Of a stretch of 64,000 nt of DNA, positions 45,441 through 53,445 are shown piece by piece (position 1 is the first letter of the stretch; each line of letters opens with the position of its first letter). The position numbers and the translations under genes are program-made. Source of the stretch: Psychroflexus montanilacus. GTDB taxonomy: Bacteria; Bacteroidota; Bacteroidia; Flavobacteriales; Flavobacteriaceae. Where the stretch lies: positions 62,001 to 126,000 of the forward strand of contig NZ_JAIQZC010000004.1 in the NCBI RefSeq assembly GCF_020164535.1. The letters run 5' to 3'. The notes below the pieces were generated by a model that had not been told where the DNA came from, ran no database searches, and worked only from the letters and a program-made list of their open reading frames with translations.

Positions 45441-46895
45441 TTAGTTACTTTTAATAAGTCTTAAAATCTCTTTCCTTTCAGATAAAAATACGCTGATGCA
45501 GAAAATTAAAATAAGCGATATTCCTACAACGTAATTTTCTCTAAAATAGTAGAACGAAATTAGAGAAAATAGAACGGATATAGAGAGGTAAATTAACATT
45601 TTACCATATTTATAGGGAATCGCATAATGCTTTTGCCCCAGAAAAAAGGACATCAACATCATACTGCCGTAAGCAGTAAGGGTTGCAATAGCAGAACCTA
45701 CATAACCAATGATTGGAATCAGCCAGATATTGATTCCGATGGTAAACACAGCTCCTAAAGAAGAAATGTAAGCGCCGTATTTGGTTTTATCGGTAATTTT
45801 GTACCAAACGGAAAGGTTGTGGTAAATTCCTAAAAATAAGTTGGCCAGTAAAATAATCGGTACAATTTTCATGGCTTCCCAGTAGCTTTCATCCTGAATC
45901 AAAAGCACCTTAAACAAGTCTGCAAACACCATCACTACCAGTAAAATAACAGTGCCGATGATCACAAAGTATTTGGTAATCATGGCATAGGCCGTTTTGG
46001 GATTTTTGCTAGAGGCATGGCTAAAAAAGAAGGGTTCTATACCGAGTCTAAATGCGGTAGCAAACAAAGTCATGAACATGCCTAATTTATAACACGCCGA
46101 ATAAATCCCGACCTGTTCTTTGGCTATGTTGTCTGGCAGCATGCGTTCCAAAAATAAGCGGTCTATCACTTCATTGATGGAAAAAGCAAAGCCTGCTACC
46201 AAAACAGGTAGCGCATATTTCATCATGGATTTCCAAAGTTGCCAGTTGAAATTAAATTGAATTCTGGAATAAAATGGGGTAAGAAATACAAGCGTGATTG
46301 CACTGGCTATTATCAAAGAAATGAAGATGTAACTGACTTCAAAATTTTCAATATAGATAGAGTTAAAAAAGTCACTTGATGCTGCTAAATCTTTTAAATA
46401 CAAAAGGAAAAACACATTTAAACCAAGGTTGACGGCTACATTCAGCGTTTTGATAATAGCAAATTTCACCGGCCTGCTGTTGGCACGTAACCATGAAAAA
46501 GGAATGATGGCTAGCGCGTCTAAGGCTAAGATCCAAATGATCAACTGCAGATTTTGCGAACTGATTCTTGTAAAGCTTTGAATTTCAGAAATGGATAGAT
46601 AAGCCAAAATGACAAAAACCAAAGTCGTTGCTATAATGGACCAGGTCGAAGTAAAAACGACTTGAGATTTATCTTTTTCTTTGTTGTAGAATCTAAAAAA
46701 AGCCGTCTCCATGCCATAAGCCAGAATCACATTGAAGATGACAAAATAAGAGAAGATAATCGAGTAATCTCCAAAGGAGGAATTCTCTAAAACACCCGTA
46801 TATAACGGCACCAAAATCACCGAAAGCATTCTGGGAATCACTGTGGCCACGCCGTAGATAAAGGTGTTTTGGAAAAGTTTTTTGTAGATACTCAC
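45441..46895 (-). CDS. Polysaccharide/lipopolysaccharide flippase (Wzx-like, MOP superfamily)
   Basis: A 484-residue inner membrane protein with about 12-14 helices. It opens with the family-typical KKLFQNTFIYGVATVIPRMLSVILVPLYT and ETAFFRFYN. It should move lipid-linked oligosaccharides across the inner membrane. The start codon is GTG. A decayed copy of its first 35 codons and upstream region lies 4.9 kb away at 51785-51925, beyond the UvrA-like gene. The gene itself is intact. Confidence 0.9.
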   Translation of the reverse strand: MSIYKKLFQNTFIYGVATVIPRMLSVILVPLYTGVLENSSFGDYSIIFSYFVIFNVILAYGMETAFFRFYNKEKDKSQVVFTSTWSIIATTLVFVILAYLSISEIQSFTRISSQNLQLIIWILALDALAIIPFSWLRANSRPVKFAIIKTLNVAVNLGLNVFFLLYLKDLAASSDFFNSIYIENFEVSYIFISLIIASAITLVFLTPFYSRIQFNFNWQLWKSMMKYALPVLVAGFAFSINEVIDRLFLERMLPDNIAKEQVGIYSACYKLGMFMTLFATAFRLGIEPFFFSHASSKNPKTAYAMITKYFVIIGTVILLVVMVFADLFKVLLIQDESYWEAMKIVPIILLANLFLGIYHNLSVWYKITDKTKYGAYISSLGAVFTIGINIWLIPIIGYVGSAIATLTAYGSMMLMSFFLGQKHYAIPYKYGKMLIYLSISVLFSLISFYYFRENYVVGISLILIFCISVFLSERKEILRLIKSN

Positions 46896-47184
46896 AGGTT
46901 AAGTTTGGTTTTTCAAATGTAGTAAAATATGGAATCAAAAAAGGACATGCATTTATCACTTACTTTCGACTAAGTTCAATGGTTTTCAAGCTGCATTAAA
47001 AGAAATTGAATTCCAATAGCTAAGTATAAACTGTCTTTATTTTTAAAAGTTAAGGTTAATCCAATGCTTACCCTACCTTCGCTAGGCTCTACCAATCTTC
47101 TTATCTTACAATTTCAAATTCTAAAACTGTTACAAAGGAATAAAAGGCTTAGAAAGTAAACACTGATAAATTAATTAAGTGTTT

Positions 47185-47224
47185 AGACCTCACAGTCCCC
47201 AAAGCATTGGGGACTGTGAGGTCT
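47185..47224. repeat. Perfect 18-bp-stem intergenic hairpin
   Basis: AGACCTCACAGTCCCCAA at 47185-47202 is exactly complementary to 47207-47224, with the loop AGCA. The core TCCCCAAAGCnTTGGGGA recurs at 25839-25856. It lies in the 46896-47286 gap, upstream of the UvrA-like gene. It has no T-run on either strand, so it fits an intergenic repeat better than a terminator. The rest of the gap holds no gene I can see. Confidence 0.75.
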
Positions 47225-47286
47225 TGTAAGTCTATTCATGCGACAGTTTTTTGTACTAGGATTCAAAACGGAAAGCATCAAACTCA

Positions 47287-50200
47287 ATGAAGATAAAAAA
47301 CGCCCATCAAAATAACCTTAAGAACTTAGATTTAGAAATCCCTGAACATCAACTTATTGTGTTGACTGGTTTGTCTGGATCTGGGAAATCCTCATTGGCG
47401 ATGAATGTAATTGCCAATGAAGGTTACCGCTATTTTCTGGAAAGTATGCCTGCTTACAACCAGCAAAACGGACAAGCTATCCCTACTGCTGAAGTAGACG
47501 AAATCGAGGACTTGCCGCCCGTCATTAAAGTGGAACAGTCAAAACGCTTCCAGTCCATCAATACTACTTTTGGAACGCTTTCGGAATTGACGGCTATTTT
47601 CAGGATTCTATTTGCTCGGTATTCCGCAAAGGAAACTATGAGCAAATCGCTATTTTCCTTCAATCATCCCAAAGGCGCCTGTGAAGTATGCCGGGGGATT
47701 GGCGAAGCTGAATATATAGATCTGAACAAAGTCATTGGTGATGAGAACAAAACCTTAAGAGAAGGCGCCATCACCACCACTTTACCTAACGGCTACATTG
47801 TGTATTCACAAATTACTGTAGAAGAATTGAATAAAGTATGCAAAGCCCATGGCTTTCACGTCGATATTCCTTGGAAGGAGCTTTCAGAAGAACAAAAAGA
47901 CGTAGTCTTGAATGGTAGCGATCGCCTCAAAGTATTCTATGGAAAACATGGCTTGGAATCCCGCTTGAGGTGGTCTGGAATTAAAGCCAAACCAAGGGAA
48001 GAGGGCTATTACAAGGGCATGCTACCCATTATGCAGAATATTTTAAGACTAGATAGAAACCCAAATATTCTAAAATTCGCTAGTTCTAAAATATGTCCTA
48101 GCTGTAAGGGTGGACGTATTAAAGCAGAACATCTTGAATATAAGTGGAAGGGTCAAAATTTTAAGGCCTGGATGGATTTAACGCTGAACGATCTGTATGA
48201 TAAGTTAAATGCATTGAAGCTCTCTAGTGGAGAAACGTATTTAGTTCATAAAATACGTATTCAAGTTTTGGATCTGATTCGCCTGGGTATGGGAAGCTAT
48301 CGCCTAAGTACGCCTAGCCTGGACATTTCATCGGGTGATGGACAACGCATTAAGCTCATCAATCAGGTCAACTCGAGATTACAGGGTATTTTATATGTAT
48401 TCGATGAACCTTCGATTGGTCTTTCAGCAGATTATCAAAGCTATTTAATCCATATTCTTAATCGACTTATACAGCGAGGAAATACAGTGATGGTGGTAGA
48501 ACACGATTTAGATTTCATAAAAGCTGCAGACTGGATCATAGAGCTAGGTCCTAAAGCTGGGATAAATGGCGGAGAGGTAATCTTTAATGGAGCTAAGGAA
48601 AATTTCCTGAAAGCTAAACATCTTGAGAGCCCCACCTTATCTGCTTTGGAATCGAACATTTCAAATATCGATAACTACAAGAAGGGTTCAAAAAAAGTAT
48701 CTGCAGAAAGCTTCCAGCCTCAAGCGAATACACTTTCGGTCATCAGCCATAAAACGCCTAAGCTTGTAGAACGCATTACTAAATTTTGTGAAAATGAAAA
48801 TTTAAACCTCCTCACTGTTACTGACCAGCCCATCGGGAAAACTCCCCGTAGCAATCCTGCAACTTATACAGGTTTAGCGGATAAAATTCGAGATCTACTG
48901 GCGAAAACTACAACTGCAAAATCCAGGAAGCTAACCAAAAGTTACTTTTCATTCAATAATCAAAAAGGGCGTTGTGGCACATGTGAAGGTGCTGGAGTCA
49001 TTACACTATCCATGAGCGCCATGGGTACAATTAATCAGGTGTGCCCCATTTGCAACGGAAAGCGTTTTAAGCCTGAAGTGCTTGACGTCAATTATAAAGA
49101 AAAAAACATTGCAGATATTTATAGTCTTAGCATTGAAGACGCCTTTGCATTTTTTGAGGGTGAGAAAAAAATCACAGAAATTCTGTCTTTAATGAAACAG
49201 CTGGGTTTAGGTTATATCAAACTAGGTCAACCTTCCAATACCTTGTCGGGAGGTGAAGCCCAACGCATAAAACTCACCAAGCACTTTGCTAAAAGGTCAA
49301 AACAGACACTTTTGGTGCTGGAAGAACCCAGTATAGGACTGCATTACCAAAACATCAATCAGTTGTTAAATGCTTTAAATCAGCTAAAGCAGCAAACTGC
49401 CGGTATACTTTGTTTTGAAAATCATTCTCTTTTTCAAAAGCATTGCGATATCTGGGTTGATAATGCTTTAAAGGTAAAACCCATTGAGCTAAAAACTGAA
49501 AAACCTCAGCAACAAGAGCATATTTCGATTCGAGGAGCACGAACTCACTCGTTAAAAGATTTGGATCTCAATTTTCCTAAACATCAGCTTTCAGTAGTCA
49601 CGGGTGTTTCTGGCTCAGGCAAATCTTCTTTGGTCATAGACACCATACATGGGTTTGGTCTGCAAGAAATGACAAAGCAATTTTCAGCATATCAGCAGTC
49701 GAGAGTTGGAGTTAATTTTCAGTTTGAAGTAGATCATATTGAAGGTCTCACACCTAGCATTTGTGTGACGAGAAAACAAAAGAATCACGCTCAGCGTTCA
49801 GATATCGCTAAGCAAACCGGAATAGATAAGCTGCTGCGTTTTGCGTTTTCCAGAAAAGCACACTATGAAGGAGAAGAGCTGTCTGCCAGCCATTTTTCAA
49901 ACTCCCATGAGTTAGGAAAATGTGAAGTTTGCGAAGGCCATGGGCAAGAATTACTTCCAGACCTCAACAAGCTTGTTTTGGATGAGGAAAAAAGCATTGC
50001 AACAGGATTGTTTGCACACAACAAAGCCATTGGATATTATGGCGACCCTAAAGGGCAGCATATGGCTATTTTGAAAAAGGTTGGTGCGAGTTATGGCTTC
50101 GATCTGAACACGCCTTTTAAAGCCTTAACGCCCCAACAAAAGCAAGTATTGCTTTATGGAACAGGTGATAAAATCTGGGAGGCTGACTGGGTTTACCAAA

Positions 50201-51786
50201 CTAAAACACGTCAAGGAACTCAAGCGCTAACCATGACCTGGGATGGTCTTTTCAGCTATTTACAAGATGAATATTTGAAAACTCGAAAAAACAAAAACAT
50301 CAGCCAGTTGACGGCTTTATTTTCTTATCGGGAATGCAATCATTGTAAGGCTAGTGGCTTAAAACCCGAACGTTTAAAATTTACTATTGCGGGAAAATCG
50401 ATAAACACCATCAAGTCGATGAATTTTAAAACCCTGGAGGTTTGGATATCAAAACATGCTGATGCTAAAACAGTAGATGGAAAATTACTTGCCAAAATTG
50501 AAACACACCTCATCAATACGATTACCAGAGCTAAAGAACTCCATATTGATCACTTGCAACTCAACCGAAAATCGACTAGCCTTTCTGGTGGCGAAAATCA
50601 ACGTTTGGCCTTAATTAAGCAATTGAATAGCCCTCTAAAAGGAATTACTTATTTATTAGACGAACCTTCTGCAGGATTATCTCAAGAAAACATTCCCGAC
50701 CTGATTCGCATTCTGAAAGAACTAATTGAGAAAGGAAATACGGTCATTGTCATCGAACACGATAAATCCATTATTCGGGCAGCAAATCATATTGTTCAAA
50801 TCGGTCCTAAAGCAGGACAGTCTGGGGGTTATATCACCTACCAAGGTGACTTTGAAGGTTTACTACAACACACAGACACCCACTCTTTTCTTAAATCACC
50901 AAGCAAAACAAGGCAACTTAAAGCAGCAAAGACACACATCAACATACAAAATTTAGCCAAACATAGCTTAAAGAAAAGTCACTTAGAATTACCTATTGGC
51001 GGCATTACAGCCTTAACAGGTAGATCTGGGGTGGGAAAAACTACTTTGGTCAAAGACATTCTGATACCAAGTATAAATAATAGTCAACCCGTAAATTGCT
51101 CAGCCATAGATTTTCCAAAGGCCTACAATGGGGCGCATTATTTTGAACCTAAAAAACTTAGAGCTTACGCCAGTACCTTAGTAGTGTCTTATTTGGATTT
51201 CCTAAAAGTAATCACTAGCGTTTTTGCCAGGGAAACCAAACTGAAAGTCAGTGACTTTTCCTATAAAACCGAAAAGAGTCAATGTCCAAATTGCAAAGGA
51301 AAGGGATTTTTAGAAACCAGTCTGGACATCACAGCTAACTCGATTGAAACCTGTGAAGTCTGCCAGGGCAAGCGTTACCAGCAACATATCTTAGATCATA
51401 AAGTAAAATCCAAGCATGTTGCTGAGGTATTGTCCATGAACATTCTAGAACTAAAAAAATGGTTTACAGGTTTTAAGGTACCAGAAAAGACTATAAATTT
51501 TATAAAGAGTTTGGAAGCCATAGGGTTAGAACATCTCAAATTGGAACAGACCGTACTGTCTTTATCCTCTGGTGAAAAGCAGCGCCTATTGCTTTTGAAC
51601 TGGTTACAGGATGCTCCAAAACATGAGCTCTTTGTTTTAGATGAACCGAGTACAGGTTTACATTATGCAGATATTGACTTACTCTACACTATTTTGGAAA
51701 AACTTAGTGTTGATAATGATATTTTAGTGATTGAACACAATCCCTATTTACTAGAGAAAATAGGGGTTGGCTTGGTTTTAAAATGA
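47287..51786 (+). CDS. Double-length UvrA-like ABC ATPase (four ABC halves)
   Basis: A 1499-residue protein made of two fused UvrA-like modules. Half 1: Walker A GLSGSGKSS 28-36, altered signature SSGDGQR near 347, Walker B FDEPS near 372. Half 2: no Walker A (SHKTPKLVER near 487), intact LSGGEAQR near 652, Walker B changed to LEEPS near 676. Half 3: Walker A GVSGSGKSS near 771, LSGGENQR near 1098, LDEPS near 1122. Half 4: GRSGVGKTT near 1243, LSSGEKQR near 1424, LDEPS near 1450. Each half keeps two CxxC pairs (132/270, 563/585, 879/1017, 1333/1356). The spacing after each Walker A is too short for a UvrB-binding domain. It is therefore DNA-binding and possibly protective rather than a repair UvrA. 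Confidence 0.9.
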   Translation: MKIKNAHQNNLKNLDLEIPEHQLIVLTGLSGSGKSSLAMNVIANEGYRYFLESMPAYNQQNGQAIPTAEVDEIEDLPPVIKVEQSKRFQSINTTFGTLSELTAIFRILFARYSAKETMSKSLFSFNHPKGACEVCRGIGEAEYIDLNKVIGDENKTLREGAITTTLPNGYIVYSQITVEELNKVCKAHGFHVDIPWKELSEEQKDVVLNGSDRLKVFYGKHGLESRLRWSGIKAKPREEGYYKGMLPIMQNILRLDRNPNILKFASSKICPSCKGGRIKAEHLEYKWKGQNFKAWMDLTLNDLYDKLNALKLSSGETYLVHKIRIQVLDLIRLGMGSYRLSTPSLDISSGDGQRIKLINQVNSRLQGILYVFDEPSIGLSADYQSYLIHILNRLIQRGNTVMVVEHDLDFIKAADWIIELGPKAGINGGEVIFNGAKENFLKAKHLESPTLSALESNISNIDNYKKGSKKVSAESFQPQANTLSVISHKTPKLVERITKFCENENLNLLTVTDQPIGKTPRSNPATYTGLADKIRDLLAKTTTAKSRKLTKSYFSFNNQKGRCGTCEGAGVITLSMSAMGTINQVCPICNGKRFKPEVLDVNYKEKNIADIYSLSIEDAFAFFEGEKKITEILSLMKQLGLGYIKLGQPSNTLSGGEAQRIKLTKHFAKRSKQTLLVLEEPSIGLHYQNINQLLNALNQLKQQTAGILCFENHSLFQKHCDIWVDNALKVKPIELKTEKPQQQEHISIRGARTHSLKDLDLNFPKHQLSVVTGVSGSGKSSLVIDTIHGFGLQEMTKQFSAYQQSRVGVNFQFEVDHIEGLTPSICVTRKQKNHAQRSDIAKQTGIDKLLRFAFSRKAHYEGEELSASHFSNSHELGKCEVCEGHGQELLPDLNKLVLDEEKSIATGLFAHNKAIGYYGDPKGQHMAILKKVGASYGFDLNTPFKALTPQQKQVLLYGTGDKIWEADWVYQTKTRQGTQALTMTWDGLFSYLQDEYLKTRKNKNISQLTALFSYRECNHCKASGLKPERLKFTIAGKSINTIKSMNFKTLEVWISKHADAKTVDGKLLAKIETHLINTITRAKELHIDHLQLNRKSTSLSGGENQRLALIKQLNSPLKGITYLLDEPSAGLSQENIPDLIRILKELIEKGNTVIVIEHDKSIIRAANHIVQIGPKAGQSGGYITYQGDFEGLLQHTDTHSFLKSPSKTRQLKAAKTHINIQNLAKHSLKKSHLELPIGGITALTGRSGVGKTTLVKDILIPSINNSQPVNCSAIDFPKAYNGAHYFEPKKLRAYASTLVVSYLDFLKVITSVFARETKLKVSDFSYKTEKSQCPNCKGKGFLETSLDITANSIETCEVCQGKRYQQHILDHKVKSKHVAEVLSMNILELKKWFTGFKVPEKTINFIKSLEAIGLEHLKLEQTVLSLSSGEKQRLLLLNWLQDAPKHELFVLDEPSTGLHYADIDLLYTILEKLSVDNDILVIEHNPYLLEKIGVGLVLK

Positions 51787-51925
51787 AACACAGGTGAAGA
51801 ATGACCCCATAATTACCGAAAGCATTCTTGGAATGAATCTGACTCTAACATGATAGAAAATGCTTTGAAAATGCTTTTTGCTGAGACTACAGGTTACGAT
51901 TAAGTTTTCAATCTAGTAGAATGTG
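51785..51925 (-). pseudogene. Decayed copy of the flippase 5' end
   Basis: Read on the minus strand, this region translates with minor gaps to a chain containing KKHFQS and the exact octapeptide IPRMLSVI. It aligns to residues 4-37 of the flippase (KKLFQN...IPRMLSVI...YTGV). At DNA level ACCGAAAGCATTCT (51815-51828) equals 46819-46832, and ACAGGTT (51889-51895) equals 46894-46900, with a 1-nt indel between. Similarity continues into the flippase upstream region. It has no start codon and no downstream continuation, because the UvrA-like stop codon lies at its end. Confidence 0.75.
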
Positions 51926-51947
51926 GGTATGAAAGGGCATAAATAAA

Positions 51948-51975
51948 AAACTGCCCTGCGGTAGCAGGGCAGTTT
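51948..51975 (-). terminator. Rho-independent terminator of the receptor/DUF5689 unit
   Basis: AAACTGCCCTGC and GCAGGGCAGTTT form a perfect 12-bp stem with a GGTA loop. On the minus strand a T-run follows. It lies 27 nt after the DUF5689 stop codon. Confidence 0.9.
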
Positions 51976-52002
51976 ATATGGAATAAATATTGGAATAGTA
52001 GT

Positions 52003-53436
52003 TTACTCTACATTGATGAAAATATCATCTAGCTCATAGGTGCCATCTTCGCTCTGTGCTCCACTCCCTGTATACCTAAAAGCAATATGCCCACTTCCTT
52101 CAAAACAAGACATATCTACGAGTCCGGAACTTACCCAGTCTTCAAAGCGCACACTGTTTGCAACTATTTCTGCATCATCAATTACTCCCCATTCTGCACT
52201 ACTAATGCCTTCTTCGGTTCCATCCCAATTTACAGAGTAAAGAACTTCCATAATACTTGCATCAGAGAAACTATTGGAGGTTTTGAACTCCAAAGTAATT
52301 TTAGAGTTTGCATCTACCGGAATTTCTGGAGTGATGAGCCAGGATATAGTGCTATCGTCTCCGGAATTAAAAGATCCTACCCTTGCAGATATTCCTAAAG
52401 ACTGGTTAGTTCCATTATCCACAAAAGCTTCCCAGGCTTCTGAGCCTGCTTCAATATAGTTTGTCCAGCCAGGTATACTTACGGGGGAATTAATATTTTG
52501 ATCTTCAAAATCCACATTGATGAATTCACTGGCAGCTGGGGAATCTGCTAAACCACATGAAAAAATAAGGGGATCACAACGCTCGCCTGTCATATCCACA
52601 TCTTCTGGTGAATTAATATAAAAGGTGAAAAATTCACCAAAAAAATCTCTTGTAAGAACACCTTTCAGAGATCCGGATCCTGGAGGTAATGAGATACCCT
52701 TAAAATCAGCAAATGTACTAGTGCTAAAAATTAATTCATTAGAGCTTAAACAGCTTTCTAAAATACGTTCACCATCAAAACTATCTCCCGTTTCTGACGC
52801 ATAAGTAGCTGATGAATTTTCAGAGAAATAAATTTTAGAAAACTGAATATCTGTAAGTTCAACATAAGTATTCACGTCTGAGAAAGTTAAGTCTGAAAGT
52901 TGACGTTGAGCAGGAATTACATTTGCAACAAGTGTGTCTCTCAAAATTATATCGTCAACAAAAGATTCAGGTATTCTGGCAATATCAATGCCATCTGCAA
53001 TACCTAATCTTGGCTCATTTCCTTCTCTTTGCCCAACAGACAATCCATCTAATTTTATATAAACCTTTCTGCCAAAATCAAATTTTGTAAATAAAGGATT
53101 TAAATCCACTTGAACAGCTATACCATAGGTTGGATTCTCTGGTTTATCTTGAATTATAAGTTCTCTAAAAAAGTTACCAGACTCATCATTTGAAATCACA
53201 TATGCTTCAACAACGTCATTCGAATTTTCAAACGTAAATGGTCCATTATCATTTTGGGCTAAAACACCTTCCAGCACGGAAAGGCTCACAATATTACCTT
53301 CAATACTCGGTGGAGTTTGTTCAAATTGAGGGGCATCAAAATCATCATCTTCTACGCAAGAAGAAACAGATACCAACATTCCAAATCCTAAGAATAGGAA
53401 AAATAGTTTTTGATTAAAAATTTTCATCGTCTTCAT
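52003..53436 (-). CDS. DUF5689 lipoprotein with C-terminal carbohydrate-binding-like jelly-roll
   Basis: A 477-residue lipoprotein with lipobox VSVSSC. The first part, to about 290, matches DUF5689 (EAYVISNDESGNFFRELIIQD, VYIKLDGLSVG). The second part, about 300-477, is a choice-of-anchor type jelly-roll (NVDFEDQNINSPVSIPGW; SWLITPEI; LDDIFINVE). It follows the TonB-dependent receptor gene by 9 nt and should be its surface partner. The strong terminator behind it closes the two-gene unit. The ligand is unknown. Confidence 0.85.
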   Translation of the reverse strand: MKTMKIFNQKLFFLFLGFGMLVSVSSCVEDDDFDAPQFEQTPPSIEGNIVSLSVLEGVLAQNDNGPFTFENSNDVVEAYVISNDESGNFFRELIIQDKPENPTYGIAVQVDLNPLFTKFDFGRKVYIKLDGLSVGQREGNEPRLGIADGIDIARIPESFVDDIILRDTLVANVIPAQRQLSDLTFSDVNTYVELTDIQFSKIYFSENSSATYASETGDSFDGERILESCLSSNELIFSTSTFADFKGISLPPGSGSLKGVLTRDFFGEFFTFYINSPEDVDMTGERCDPLIFSCGLADSPAASEFINVDFEDQNINSPVSIPGWTNYIEAGSEAWEAFVDNGTNQSLGISARVGSFNSGDDSTISWLITPEIPVDANSKITLEFKTSNSFSDASIMEVLYSVNWDGTEEGISSAEWGVIDDAEIVANSVRFEDWVSSGLVDMSCFEGSGHIAFRYTGSGAQSEDGTYELDDIFINVE

Positions 53437-53445
53437 TTTTGTTTT

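Noticed and set aside
52087-52398. Plus-strand 103-codon frame opposite the DUF5689 gene
   Set aside because: Antisense shadow of the conserved jelly-roll domain, without start context or recognisable product.
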